Positions 35,108 through 47,002 of a stretch of DNA of 64,000 nt are shown here, piece by piece (the first letter of the stretch is position 1; every line of letters starts with the position of its first letter). The notes under the pieces are model-generated. The model was given only the letters and a program-made list of their open reading frames with translations. It made no database searches and was not told the DNA's origin. Source of the stretch: Ctenosaura bakeri (taxonomy: Eukaryota; Chordata; Lepidosauria; Squamata; Iguanidae); NCBI GenBank assembly GCA_948474755.1, contig CAOLHI010000960.1:124001-188000 (forward strand), written 5' to 3'. The translations under genes were made by a program, and so were the position numbers.

Positions 35108-35597
35108 GGGCCCTTTCTGCACGAGGCGAGTGAATCGCTCCGTGCCATTATTCACCGCTTCTTCTTGGCGGACTCTCCCTTAAGCCCTTCTGCATGGCTC
35201 CTCTGTTTGTTCCAGGGCGATGCGGAGCAGTGCGAGGTCTTCAGATCTGCACTGGTGAGGCTTACAAAATGGCAGCTTCTGGTTGTTTGTGGGTCCGGAC
35301 CAACCGCTGAAGCTGGCCACACCCACAGCTCGCTGTCCACTGATCGCAGGCTCGCATTGGTGCGAATCTGCGCATCTGCACAACTGAGCAGGAACGAAAT
35401 GGCGCGCTCCTGAAAATTGAAACACCCATTTTTTCCAGTCTTTACATAGCGCGCTGGAGGACCACTTGGGGACATTTTGCATTGGACTTAGGTGCGGAAC
35501 TGAGGTAAATAGTCCGAACCTAGTCCAATCCAAGGTGCGGATGACCTCTGTGACAGGACACCTTGGCCCGTCTTAACTTCCCCATGCGGAAAGGGCC
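35108..35597. mobile_element. GGCC TIR MITE, family 3
   Basis: It starts GGGCCCTTTCTGCACGAGGCG and ends CCATGCGGAAAGGGCC. Internal blocks are GATGCGGAGCAGTGCGAGG, GACCAACCGCTGAAGCTGG and GGAGGACCACTTGGGG. Frames inside it are repeat-derived. Confidence 0.8.
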
Positions 35598-35614
35598 TAT
35601 GACCAGTTTATTTG

Positions 35615-36060
35615 AAAGACGGTCTCCCTGAACGCACCTACCAGACTTTTAAGATCTGCAGAGGAAGGCTTTCTCTTGGTCCCATTACCATCCCATGCAT
35701 ACTTGGTGACAACACGGGAGAGAACATTTTCAGTGGCTGCTCCCAGCCCCTGGACCTTCCTTTCACAGGAGGCTAGGCTGGCCCCCTCCCTGCTTGCTGG
35801 CAGGCAGAAACATTTCTGTTCGAGAAGGCTTTTAATGTGTGAGCAGGAGTGCTTTATATTTTCATTAGGATGTTTTGTCTAGTTTAAAAAACTTGTATAT
35901 GTTCTTACAACAATTTTACACTGTTATTAATAGTTGATTTTAATTGTTTTTAAATTTTATTGTAAATGTATTTAGCTGTTCTGGAAGCCACCTTGGGTTC
36001 CACTCTGGGAGAAAGGCACCGTATAAATGCAATCAATAAATAATAATATAATAACATAAT
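35615..36060 (+). mobile_element. L2 LINE 3' region
   Basis: It has the L2 ORF2 end (FSVAAPSPWTFLS in one frame, from TTTTCAGTGGCTGCTCCC), then the 3' UTR with GCCACCTTGGGTTCCACTCT, GGGAGAAAGGC and an AATAAATAATAA tail. Severely 5' truncated. Confidence 0.75.
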
Positions 36061-36419
36061 TAGTTGTTGAATTCCTGCACTAGTAGGGGGCTGGGCTCTA
36101 TGGTCTTGCCGGTGCTTCTGAGATTCATATTAAAACTAACAACTGAACTGCATGAGTGAAGTAAATCAGTGCAGGGAAAAGACCATTATGGAAGCCCTTA
36201 AGTTCTTAGACTTGAGAACTAAGGAGCTTGAAGATGAATCAGAGAACTGGACACTGAACTGAACTGAACATTGCTGTACACCATCCATTAATCATTTTCC
36301 CTTTTGTATATAGAATAGGGCACAGAGTCTGTGAACAACATATAATTATTCTAATGGTTAAGCATTAAAAGGAGGCAAACTGTTAAGTTGTCATTTTATC
36401 CTTTCAATGTAGTTGGAGA
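36061..36419. other. No feature recognised
   Basis: Nothing named. Confidence 0.35.
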
Positions 36420-36712
36420 TTGTTTTCTGCTGCTCCAGAGACCAGGACAAGGAGCAATGGATTCAAGCTGCAGGAAAGGAGATTCCACCTGAACCTCAGG
36501 AAGAACTTCCTGACAGTCAGGGCTGTCTGGCAGTGGAATATGCTGCCTCCATGGAGTGTGGTAGAATCTCCTTCTTTGGAGGTTTTTAAGCAGAGGCTGG
36601 ATGGTCATCTGTCAAAGGGAGTGCTTTGATGTGGGTTCCTGCATGGTAGAAGGGGGTTGGACTGGATGGCCCCTGGGGTCTCTTCCAATTCTATGATTCT
36701 ATGATTCTATGA
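36420..36712 (+). mobile_element. CR1 LINE 3' end
   Basis: It opens in frame with [20 protein letters not shown] and continues to LTVRAVWQWN, then the UTR and three ATTCTATG repeats. Severely truncated at the 5' side. Confidence 0.9.
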
Positions 36713-37323
36713 CATTTCCAATTTTTACTGACATATTCCTTTGTGTGTTTGTATATACCTTTTGATCCAGCACTTGCCAAAATGGAGAAGTATTTGCTCT
36801 CATTTGAGTGTATGTCTCCAGTAATTAAGAAAGCGCTTTGTGGGCCAATCAAGTGAACATCAAGTGGTCTTTTAGATTCTTCTTCACATCTATGTATGGA
36901 GATCTTTCATGACAAGCTTCCAGCGTGAAAATTATGAGAATCAACTAAGGTTGAGATGAAGGAAGAACTAAACAGGGTTGACTTGGTGGCCCATCACTGT
37001 TTGGTTGAGCATATTTTTCACAAGGAAAGCAACATGGAGGCTGAAGCTTGTACAGTACAGAGCATCCCGATTGTTAGCAGGAACACCTTATATTGGGTTG
37101 AACAAAGTGTGGCCCTGGGCTGTGGGAGTCCACAGCAACTCCAGACTTCCCTTTTTAGCCCTTCTGAAAGTGAATTGCCTCCTCATAGATTTGTAAGGGA
37201 CTGCAATCTCCCTAAATATTCACCTGTTTCTTTTCCCCATAGATCCCTTCACTGGCTACCAGTTCAGACTTTTGGTTCTGGTATTCAAGGCTTTGTCTTC
37301 TGATCTCCCTCAGCACCTTGCTA

Positions 37324-37489
37324 GACCATTTCTGCACTAGACTGTTACAGTGCTATTATTCCACTTTCAACATCCTATGGAATCCTGGGGTTTGCCTTTG
37401 AGGCCCCTCCCTAAATTGCAAACCCCAGGATTCCATAGGATGTTGAAAGTGGAATAATAGCACTATAACAATCTAGTGTGGAAGTGGCC
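37324..37489. mobile_element. GGCC MITE inserted in L2
   Basis: It starts GACCATTTCTGCACTAGAC and ends ATCTAGTGTGGAAGTGGC, with CTA on both sides (37321-37323, 37490-37492). Near-palindromic. It is younger than the L2. Confidence 0.85.
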
Positions 37490-37697
37490 CTAGTAAAATA
37501 AGCTCCATCCAGGATATTTAAGATCTACAGACAAAGAGTTACTGTCCTTTCCACCAATGTACGCAGCTCTGTCTAGACTGTGAGCCTTTCATGATCTGGC
37601 CCTGCATTTGTGGAACAATCTTCCTTTGGACTTCAGGCTGGAGGAGGATCTCACCCAGTTTTGTAAAGAATTGAAGACCTTCCTCTTTCATCTTAAG

Positions 37698-38281
37698 TAG
37701 GGATGGGACGAATCCAGAATCTTCCTAATCAAGACCCGAATCCCTGGAAGGTCCTGGGAATCCATGAATCTCACGAATCTCAAATCTTTTGAATTCTTTT
37801 TTTAAAAAGGGTTTACAAAGTGATTGTCCACTCTGCACATCCCTACAGAGCACCTCCAAAGTGCCAGCACTGGCTGCAGCAGTGGTTGGGGTGCAGAGAG
37901 GGGATGACAGTCCTCTTTTCACACCCCTGCCACAGCGAGCTCAGGCTTAGGGCCGTGCAGGAAGCTACTCGCCCCTGTGGGCCTGATCCCTGGCACTCAC
38001 ACGAGTGCAGGCCCTGGGGCTTGGACGAGCGTGGCCATGGCTGGCCCCACTCACCCCTGCAGGTCTAATCCCAGGTGCTCCCGTGAGCACAGGCTCTCTT
38101 GTGCCTTGCACACTGCTCTTTCATGGAGGGCTGGAATGTGGGGGATGGAAGGGGAGGGGCAGCAGGCACTTCCAGATTCGAAAGATTCTGTTTGCCTGTT
38201 TTGCCCTGGGAATTTGGATCCATGAATCCTGAATCCTTGCCAAGGATTCTAGGATTCAAGGATTCAGTTGGCTTATCCCTA
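37698..38281. mobile_element. Non-autonomous hAT element in L2, family B
   Basis: The left end TAGGGATGGGACGAATCC and right end GGCTTATCCCTA form inverted termini. The flanking 8-mers ATCTTAAG (37690-37697) and ATCTTAAA (38282-38289) match at seven of eight positions, the hAT signature. The interior is GC-rich in the middle and rich in GAATCC words near both ends. No transposase is seen, and the frames here are not supported. Confidence 0.75.
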
Positions 38282-38448
38282 ATCTTAAACCACTGAGTTG
38301 TGTTTAAAGTGCTTAGATGGGTAGCAACTGATGGGGTGTTCGGGATTTCAGTCCATGTACTGTTATAATGTTATGCTTATTGTCTTTGTCCCCTACTGTG
38401 TACGTTGATGTTCCACCCTTTGCTGAAAAAGGTCTTATAAATAAACAT

Positions 38449-39051
38449 GGGCCCTTTTCACATTAAGGCTTCTCGCATGAGCGGGGGAGGGCGGCTCGCG
38501 CAAGAAGCCTTCTCCGGGAGGCTGCTGCTTCCCCCTCCTTCCTTCCGCAGGCGAAGGAACGAGGGGGGAGCGGCACTGGAGGAGGCTTCTCGCGCGAGCC
38601 GCCCTCCTCCCCGGGTGAAGCAGGAGGCTCGCGCTAGCCGCCCTCCTCCCTGGGCGAAGCAGGAGGCTTTCGCGTCTGTCCCCCGCCGTGCGCGCGCGCG
38701 CGAAGCAGGAGGTGTCGCGTCCGTCCCCCCGCATGCGCGCGAAGCAGGAGGTGTCGCGTCCGTCGCGCTAGCGCCCCACCACACCCCTTCCTTCCGCAGG
38801 GGTGGAGGGAAGGAAGCGTGACCCGGCCGCCTCCCCAACGCTCCGCACAGGAGGTAAATGCACCTGGGCGCCAGAAGCGTTGCGCGAGCGCGGATGATTT
38901 TCGCTTTGAGGCGAAAATCAAAAAACCCGCGATCGCGCCGCTGCAGCCCCGTGAGCGCGGCGGAAGTGGGAGTGCGTCGTGCAGAGCGACGCTCCCACTC
39001 CCACGAGGCTCACGGGGCTGTCGTGCGACAGAAAGCCCGTGTGAAAAGGGC
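38449..39051. mobile_element. GC-rich TIR MITE, family 2, CpG-dense
   Basis: It starts GGGCCCTTTTCACAT and ends CGTGTGAAAAGGGC, with CAT on both sides. Inside are repeated units such as GCGAAGCAGGAGG, the hairpin TTCGCTTTGAGGCGAAAAT, and the inverted pair GGGAGTGCGTCGTGC / GCGACGCTCCCAC. CpG and CGCG words are far denser than in flanking DNA. The long frames here (38447-38838 and overlaps) are open on several frames at once because of base composition and are not taken as genes. Confidence 0.8.
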
Positions 39052-39054
39052 CAT

Positions 39055-40060
39055 TGTCATCGTCATCTAGTCCAGTTGTCTGCCAAGCAGGAATATACAC
39101 CAGGTTCAGGAGTAGATTCACCTTTTAAATAAATTGCAAGGGGAGCCCTGCACAGTTAACCCTTAAAATGCCTGTTTTTAAAAACCAGAAGTGGACTGCT
39201 GGGCATTTATTTTTGTTTGATATTTTTAGCTGTGTGCCTTCCTGGGGCCCTGGGTAGAATGGCCTTTCTGCTTTACAGGAGCTGCTGTGTAAGCCCTGGT
39301 TTTTGAGCAACTGCCCTGGCCAGCTATCTTAATTCTGTTTCAAGTTTGCTCAGAAGACCTTTGAAGCCCTGAACAAGGTATCAATAGAAATGTGAAGAAT
39401 TCTTGCAAAATTACTTGTTCTCCCTGAGATTGGCTGTTTTCACTTCCAGCACAAGAACAAGACAAGGAGTGGCTTTTCTTCCATTGAGATTTCTACAATT
39501 TGTGCAGAATGTCACTGCCCAAAATTGCTATAGCAAACTCCTGCCCTGCAAGGCAGAGAAAGCATTTCTACTGAGTTCTAACATTTACAAGAACCATTTT
39601 GGGCTATATACGCAAGTAGCTAAACTGCAGGAAACTCTGTCTTGTTACCTGGAGTTTAAAACATTAGAAATGCTGGAGAGGCTCTTTGCCTCTTCGGGGA
39701 AAAGAGGCAAATCTCTTTGGGAAACATCAGCATTGACAAGGGAGTACTTCTTGTTTTGTCTTGTTGTTGTACTCAAGGTGAGAAATCTCATAAGGCTGTC
39801 TTGATGTGCTGAGACAAGAGATCTCACTGAGAATGTATAATTTTGCATTTCTTCACAGCTTGCCCCATCTTCATGTCCCCTGTGGAAATCACTGACAGGT
39901 TGGGTCCAGCCAAACAGTGCTCTTTAAAGGGCTGCTGCTATCACAGCCAGGTAAGCTGACCTAGCTCTTTTATTTTTTGTTAAGAAAAAGAGGGGGTCAA
40001 TCCAGGGCAGATGGGACCTGCCAGTGTTCTGTGACCAGTGGAGGTTGGTATAGGCATGCC
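39055..40060. other. No feature recognised
   Basis: About 1 kb without a repeat I can name. The frame at 39403-39804 is open but matches nothing I know. Confidence 0.35.
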
Positions 40061-40063
40061 TCA

Positions 40064-40520
40064 GGCCTTTTCTGCATGGGGGAATTAAAACAGCGCAGTG
40101 CGTCCTCTACAGAGGTCGTCTGCACCTTGGAGCGGACTAGGTTCAGACTACTTACAGGAGATCCGCGCCTCAGTCCGCTCCGAAACACCCCCAACTGGTC
40201 CTCCAGCATGCTTTTTAAAGACCAGAAAAAAGAAGTTTCTCATTTTTCTGGAGTGTGCCATTGCGTACCTGCTTCCGTGTGCAGATTCACAGGCTCGCAC
40301 CAATGTGAGCCTGCAATCTGTGGAGGGTGGGCTTTAGGCGTGGCGAGCTTCAGCGGTCGGTTGGGACCCACGACCAACCGGAAGTTGCCATTTTAGAAGC
40401 TGGAGCAGTGCGGATCTAAGACCTCGCACTGCTCCGATTCACCCAGGACCAGACAGAGGAACCAGAAGATCCGGTGAGTAACGGCACAGAGCGATTCCCT
40501 CACCTCGTGCGGAAATGGCC
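40064..40520. mobile_element. GGCC TIR MITE, family 3 (reverse)
   Basis: It starts GGCCTTTTCTGCATGGGG and ends CACCTCGTGCGGAAATGGCC, with TCA on both sides. It carries the reversed family blocks (CTTCAGCGGTCGGTTGG, CCCCAACTGGTCCTCC). This is the family 3 copy with the clearest 3-bp duplication. Confidence 0.8.
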
Positions 40521-40523
40521 TCA

Positions 40524-41405
40524 ATTAACAATTAACAATTTGGACAAAGAAGCAACTTTTTACCAAGTCTATTTATAGCCACTCAGCCTTCTTTTTTCTT
40601 CCTTGTCCTCTGTCCAACTAGAATTTTTTTTAGCATCATTGGCATTGGGAGGGTGGTGAAGGGCAGCTGGAGAAACACAAACTATCAGTGTTGCTTTGCA
40701 GCAGTGTTTCTGCAGTAGATAATGCAATAAAACTTCAGTGTGGAAATGGCCTGAAACCCAGATCTGCTTTACTTAGTCGTAAAGTCACCAGGTGAAATAA
40801 GAGGCAAGGCTGATATAGCTTGAATGGTTGTATAGAAAAGGGAATGTGAGCAGGTGAACTTTGCATGAGAAGCCCCATCACCTGGGCGAAATTCCCTCTT
40901 GTGCACAACTATTAAAGGTAATTGGAGCCGTGTCCCTTGTTTCATATGGCAACCCCATTCACCACCCAGCTGACACTGAAGCCACCAGCCTCTGCTGGCT
41001 TTGGTTTTTCTAATATTCCAAGCAGGCCTCATTCTGAAACCAGGCCTGTTTACCTAAGTGTGGGTGCAAGCAGCTAACCAGATGCCTCAGATAGCAGCGT
41101 ATAAGCACAGAATTGAAAGTGAAGCTATATGCAACTGGGCTTTTGAAACTTACCCTGTTTGTGGCTATCAACATCAAGGGGACCATTTCAACACTGTGGA
41201 TGGGAGCTATTTCTAGAAATTTCCCAAAAGTGTTTTGGGACTGGACGCAGTATTTGCAGTGGCAAGATGCAGCATCTTTTCTTTTTCCCTAAGCGTCACC
41301 CCCCTACTTCCAGAACATGGACTCTGACTCCGAGTCCTTTCCCTACAAAGGAGATACATTGCTGTAGCATTGTTGCATCACAAATACATCTACACATCAA
41401 ACCAG
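40524..41405. other. MITE end fragment; otherwise nothing
   Basis: GTGTGGAAATGGCC at 40739-40752 is an isolated GGCC-type terminus. The rest is unrecognised. Confidence 0.4.
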
Positions 41406-41409
41406 TTTG

Positions 41410-41768
41410 ACATCGTTTTGTCATAGTTCATTCTGCACGTCTTCAGCTCAGCATCATTGTGAAACCAGTGTAATATAAAAACAGAAAAACTTCGACGCAG
41501 ACCAACCACAATGGTGCCGCTGCATTTTTTCCTACATGTGGAAGCATTACATTGAGGTGGGCGTTAAATTGACCAATCAGCAGCGACAGAGAGAAGGAAG
41601 GAAGGAGTTCCAGGAGAATTGACGATAAGGAAGCTACAAATGATTTTCTTCACTTTACTTCGACAGAAACTGGAGGGCATGCAGATAGGAATCAGGGTAA
41701 GTCAGAGTAAAAAACACCACTCATAAAATGCGGTGAAACGCTTCTCCACTCTAGTGTGGAAATGGCCT
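41410..41768. mobile_element. GGCC TIR element, family 5 (diverged)
   Basis: The right end ACTCTAGTGTGGAAATGGCC, with AAAAAACACCACTCATAAAATGC before it, matches the right end of 46281-46984. The left end (near CATTCTGCACGTCTTCAG) is degraded. Confidence 0.5.
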
Positions 41769-42526
41769 GAAACAGGACGCGTGCCACTACCTGCTGTACA
41801 GGAAGAGGTTACAGTGCCACAAATAGAACAGGGGACAGTGCCAGATCCAGCAGAGAGTCCTGCCCCTTCAGACACAGAAGATAACTTACCAGCACTCTCC
41901 TTTGCCAAGTGCAGACAACAAAGAGAAAACCTACTTGGGTCCTAGGGAATATATAACCAGCAACAATTAACCAGGCAACGGCTACATTAGGCTGCTGACC
42001 TATATAGTTGCTACCCTTCCCTTCCAGGAGTTGTCAGAGCTTATCTGACCTTCTTGCTTGCTGGATATTTTGCTGAACTCCATGCCTGACTCTGGATTAC
42101 TCTGACTGACTTTACACTCACTTTGGCTTAGAATTCTGAGGGACTTTATTTATGACCTTGTACTTACTGTCTAAAAGTAAGTAAGGAGCTGGAAATTATT
42201 CAATTTGTTTTGTACGAGTTATCAGCTGAGCTGCTCTGACTGGGATAGGACATTAAAGATGCCCCCATCCTCCACTGCCAGTCTGGCCACTGTTTTGCGT
42301 CCTCCACAATGCACTGAGCCTAATTATTCTTCTAGGGTATTGTGGGAGAAAAATGGTAGCTACTCTTTAAAAGACAGTGGAGATAATCTGAGAAAATGTA
42401 GTGAAGTGATCTGATTTTTCTAGCAGGTAAGGTGAGGAAAGGAATAATTCCAGAATTCTGCCCACAGCCCCCACAAATGCCTTCTGAGAAATTTCATCAC
42501 AGCTGTGGTAGTTTTTTAAATTGTTT
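41769..42526. other. No feature recognised
   Basis: No repeat or coding signature that I can name. Confidence 0.35.
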
Positions 42527-42528
42527 AT

Positions 42529-42570
<42 letters not shown>

Positions 42571-42571
42571 T
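42527..42571. repeat. (ATC)n microsatellite
   Basis: About 14 uninterrupted ATC units. The polyaspartate frame on the minus strand is an artefact. Confidence 0.95.
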
Positions 42572-43375
42572 TTTGTGACATATTTTGGATGGAAAGGGAA
42601 AGACAGGAGAATCTCAGGCATTCTCCCTTATCATAGAGATGAGTTCCTCCTCTGTGCATAGTCCATGGTCCTGTGAGAGCAGCTTGCCCAAGGCTAGTGG
42701 AATTACGGTATGAGCTGGGCAGTGGAATGAAGGAAGGAAAAATGTAAAATTGGCCAGTTCAAAGCTGTTATTTCAACTTAACAAGCCTCAAAACTCCCTC
42801 GAGACCCATCTCACCTCTCTATTGTAACTGGGAATAATTCCTTCAGCTCAGAGCACCAGTGTGTTGTGAAGCTTAATTAATGTTTGCAAAGACTTGAAGG
42901 TCCTCAAGTTGAAAACGCGGCATGGTACATAAGTGCAGAGTAATTGTGATCGTTATTGCTTTCATTTGCATGTAAGAGCTGTAATTAGCCACGGACCGTA
43001 TTGCAAGAAGTGTGAATAATTTAAGTGTTCTCTTCTGGAAGGTACAGTGAGAAGTAGTTTTGGCTTCTTTTCTTTTTTTTAAAACTATGTTAAGTTCATG
43101 TCACAGGTTTGTTAAGAACTTCTTAGTCTCTTTTGCTGGACCACTAGTATTCCAAAGGGGCATGTGGCCTCATCCGGAAATGGTGATTTAATCTTCTGTG
43201 AAATTACATCTCCACCTCCGCTCATGTGGACCTGCCTGTACAATTTGTTCTTTGGAGGAGACTCCAGGTCTTTACTACAGCTAGAAGCTACTGAGTTCAT
43301 AGATGCAGGATGACATCCTGTTGGTTAACCCCAGCTAGTATAGACCCAATCAGCTATGGCCTGGTGAGTCAACAC
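42572..43375. other. Non-repetitive stretch; possible conserved element
   Basis: No repeat recognised. 42830-43060 has TTTGCATGTAAGAGCTGTAATTAGCC-like content with ATTA/TAATTA cores, the composition of a regulatory island. Confidence 0.3.
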
Positions 43376-43378
43376 TTA

Positions 43379-43513
43379 GGCCACTTCCGGACCAGAGTGT
43401 TATAGCACTATTATTCCACTTTCAACATCTTATGCAATCCTGCAAACCCCAAGATTCCATGGGACGTTGAAAGTGGAATAATAGTGCTGTAACACACTAG
43501 TATGGATATGGCC
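43379..43513. mobile_element. GGCC palindromic MITE, family 1 (short)
   Basis: It starts GGCCACTTCCGGACCAGAG and ends CACTAGTATGGATATGGCC, with TTA on both sides. The centre is deleted so that CTTATGCAATCCTG directly meets CAAACCCCAAGATTCC. Confidence 0.8.
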
Positions 43514-43516
43514 TTA

Positions 43517-45340
43517 GATAGATCTAAGGGATTCAATGCACTTGCTCCAGTCAAGACTAAAAGAGGATTTAGGCCTTATTCTTCTCAGTAGCCTTCTCAG
43601 TGGTGGTCTTTAGATGATAGAACTCCATGCCTCAGGGAAAGACATGAAAAAAAAGACTCACTATTGTGATGATGATTGTGGTATAGGCCAGCTGTCTGCC
43701 TGCTAAGGCAACCAGCTGAAGTGTTGCCAGTCACCCTGAGAGACCTTGCCTACAGTGCAAGATCAAGATACCCCAAAACACATGCATTTTGTGCAACACA
43801 GCTCAGCGCTAGTGCCTTTTTGCTTTGTGGAGTGCTTGTTTCCCCTTGCAGACCACAAGATGGACTCCTCACTTTCCCTCTCCATTTCAGCCACACACAC
43901 ACACCCCACCAGCCATCAGCAATGGTCCAAAGTCTCTTCCTACTACGTAAGAAGTCTGGAAAGGAAGGAAGCAGGAATACTGCCTCTTCCTCAGATCCCT
44001 CCCAGTGGTGGAGCTTGAAGTATGGGGAGGGGAGGGAAGGTGGGAGGGGGCAGGGCTATGGCACGAGGGGCATGACCACTGTGCGTGGGGGCGTGGTCAC
44101 AGTACATGGGGATGTGGCTGCAGTGTGTAGCCAGGGCACGAGGAGGCATGGCTACGGGCTGGGATGCCCCAAAAACATTGCTGCCTGGGGCAAAGCGTAC
44201 CACCCCCACCCCCACATCCTTATGTGATCGATCCCTCACCTTCATGAACTCCCGGATCTCTTTTGTGCTCATCCCAATGCCACTACCCTAGTTGGGTCCC
44301 AGTCACCCATCAGCAGCCCCCAATCCTTTGTGAAGATCTGCTGCTGGACAACAGCTGGGGGAGGGTTGCCACCCACATTTTTCAACAGGATCCAAACCAC
44401 GCTTGGTTGCCCTGGTTTATTCAACAAGAAAACCATTATTGCATATTACAGTTTGTCACATTTTGCAGAATGCTGAGGAAACAAAGTTTTTGAAAAATGC
44501 AAAATCTGTTATCAAGCCAAAAATCATCTCAAGCAAGATTTTTTTAATTGACTTGTTTGCTGTACTAGCACTAACAAAAAATAAATCCTGAATACATTGA
44601 GATGTTTAAGTGAACACGGAAAAGCTCACCATAATGTGAGAAAACTCATTTCAGTAATTCTCCCACACTTATCTGTTCTCATAAATGAAGTCCTGTGAAG
44701 ACACCACATCTGTTGTCAGTGCAAACCCAAAGAGTTTGTAGCCCATGCCAAGACCTCAGCAAGTCTGTTGCTGATGCTTCTTACAGGTTCCTTTTCAAAT
44801 TTCTTTTCCTTATGCAGCAGGGCAACCTAGCTTTTCTCAATTTTGTGTGTAAAAACTTGAAACGTGTCCTCAAACATCTCAGCACTGGGCAAAATCTCCT
44901 AGAGATGAGGAAAAAGTCAACATCATGTAGTGAAGGAAGGCTGAGGTTTTTGTTTCATTTTTTTAATTGTACCATTTACAAAGTGAGGATGCCCTGCACC
45001 AAGACTTACATCTCTATAGTCTCAAGAGACCCAGATGATTTTTTCTCTGTTGCCTTTGGACAAAAATTAAAAATGGCATTTTCAAATTTCATTGCTTATG
45101 GATTTATGATGTGGCTGTTAACCACAGGTTGTTAACCATTTTGAAGAAAGGAAGCTGGAACAGAAGTATTTTGATGAATGAATATTTTTGCAGAATTGAT
45201 TAGTGGATCATCAAAGTGATTTGTTGCTTCTGTAAGAACCTGTCATTCAGGAAAAAGGACTGAAAACCAAGGTCTCCAGAGGCAATCATAATCAAGTCAG
45301 GTCAACTCAACTCAACTCAACTTGAATATCTCCTAGAAGG
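43517..45340. other. No gene supported; G-rich stretch
   Basis: 43996-44210 is G-rich with degenerate tandem text around GGCATGACCACTGTGCGTGG. The rest, including the frame at 44695-45135, matches nothing I can name. Confidence 0.35.
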
Positions 45341-45367
45341 AGTCAGAATCAGCCCATTCTTTCTTAA

Positions 45368-45800
45368 GTGAGACCCTCCACCTCAAATCTAGCACCCTGT
45401 TCACTCAAGTCCTGGAAGTTTCTTAAGAATTCTGATTCTTGGAAGTGTGCCTTGTACTTCATGAGCAGTGAATCCATGAGGAACATTTCCTCAATCAGTT
45501 TCTCAATGCCTGATGTCTCAAAAGAAGGCAGCTGCTATGGAAAAGAGCCATTGATGTGGCAATTGAGCAGGTTGCATCTTTTGGCTGGGCTGTAAAATCT
45601 TGACAGTTGGTGGGTCCTGTGTTGAAGTAAGTTACCTTCATCCAGGTGCCTGAATCTGAGCTCACACTCTCTGGGTCAGTACTTGCACTTTTGTCCCAAA
45701 CATACTTCAACCAGCCATCCATATCTGACTTCACATAGCAGGGATGGTGGAATGTCAAGTGGAACAGCATCAAAAATGGGCAAAGGTACCCTCCAAATGT
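45368..45800 (-). pseudogene. Possible processed pseudogene or degenerate coding fragment
   Basis: On the minus strand, peptide-like text runs across two frames. The first is an open stretch with YVKSDMDGWLKYVWDK and TWMKVTYFNTGPTNCQDF. After a shift near 45540 comes IEKLIEEMFLMDSLLMKY, then LRNFQDLSEQGARFE and a stop. It reads more like a worn protein than random translation, but I cannot name a parent. No initiator, splice sites or poly(A) tail are established. It may equally be chance. Confidence 0.2.
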
Positions 45801-46171
45801 TATTGGATTGCAATTTCCATCAACTCTTATCACTGGCTAGGCGCACAGCTTTGAAACACTGTTTTTGGACCAAAACTCCCAGAATCCTTCAATCACCTTG
45901 GCTAGTCCATAAAATAACTTTTCCAAGTGCTAGACGTGGTGAGAGTTGCTATCCCACAGCATCTGGAAGGCCAAGTTGCCCACTGCTGTTTTGCTACTGC
46001 ACCCATGAGCTGCTCCACCTTGGTAAACACCATATCAAAACAATCTGAATACAACTATACATGCAGTAACATTCAAAGAGCTTTTGTGCAGTGTTTTATC
46101 AGTGCACACCTTTTATGTGGGGAAAGGATGTGATGGGGAAAGACGTGAGCAAAGAAAAGGGACTGAAATTT

Positions 46172-46280
46172 CATGAAATCACAGAATCATAGAGCTGGAT
46201 TTTGCCACAAGAGCCATCTTGTCCAACCCCCTGCCATGGAGGGCTGCACAGCTAAAGCACCCCTGAAAAACGGCCACTAG
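46172..46280 (-). mobile_element. CR1 3'-end fragment
   Basis: TCATGAAATCACAGAATCATAG, CATCTTGTCCAACCCCCTGCC and CAGCTAAAGCACCCCTG are the reversed CR1 3' end. It stops exactly where the TIR element at 46281 begins. Confidence 0.8.
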
Positions 46281-46984
46281 GGCCATTTCCACATGAGGTC
46301 GATACTTCATAGTCGCCGTGAATTCTTAGCCATCAGTCTGCACGTTGTAGCATTGGAGCGTCGTAGTTTTACTCATGCTTCTGCACATTTTCCACTACTA
46401 GCGTGGTTCACAGCGACGAGAAACTGCTGTATCTGAAAACCAGAAGAACTCTGATATAAATCTCCCAAACCGGTTCTGCTTTGTTTTTCACTTACATGCA
46501 AAAGTGTAGCATTGATTCACAGAGCAGAAGTGGCTAGCTATGGGCATTCCCAGACTGTCCCTTCTGTCATTTTCATCCCTATCAAAGGACAGGCTGCCAC
46601 CATTATTGCCTACCTGCGTTAAATAGACAGCAGTAAAAGAGTGGATCTGGTAATGGACCATTAAGACGTGGTTCCCCCCATGTATCAACAAACATACCAG
46701 TACATACATACATGTATATGGACAAATCTAGCAACGCAGAAATGTGTTCAAAATGTGTGTGTGTGTTGTTTTTTTTAAAAAACCAGACCAATCAGCGATG
46801 GCAGGGCAGGGGAAGGGAGAGGAATGGAAATGGCCAGAAACTTGCTGTTGCAGATTCAGTAACTGCTGTTCAATGTAAAGGTCGGGGGGGGGGAGTGCAG
46901 ACAGCACAGTTTCTGAATCGGGGTATAAAAACACCACTTCCGACACGCAGTGAACTGCTCCTCCTGTCTCATGTGGAAATGGCC
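46281..46984. mobile_element. GGCC TIR element, family 5
   Basis: The left end GGCCATTTCCACATGAGGTC mirrors the right end CTGTCTCATGTGGAAATGGCC. It is about 704 bp, longer than the other MITEs here, and has no transposase frame. The flanks (TAG, TCA) do not match. A related, more worn copy ends at 41768. Confidence 0.7.
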
Positions 46985-47002
46985 TCAATTGCGTCAGTCT
47001 GA

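Larger units (their letters stand above)
36990..38448 (+). mobile_element. L2 LINE fragment with two insertions
   Basis: The outer sequence is L2 ORF2 C-terminus and 3' UTR. The first part encodes LVQYRASRLLAGTP and RSLHWLPVQ, both L2 hallmarks. The middle part (37493-37697) encodes LWNNLPLDFRLEEDLTQF. The last part (38282-38448) is the tail with GGTCTTATAAATAAAC. It is interrupted by a MITE (37324-37489) and a hAT element (37698-38281). Frameshifts are present; inactive. Confidence 0.8.

Noticed and set aside
38447..38838. Overlapping 124-126 codon frames on both strands
   Set aside because: They are open because of extreme G+C in a MITE and have no recognisable domain.
43676..44227. 183-codon plus-strand frame
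   Set aside because: It crosses low-complexity G-rich repeats, is overlapped by several other frames, and shows no domain.
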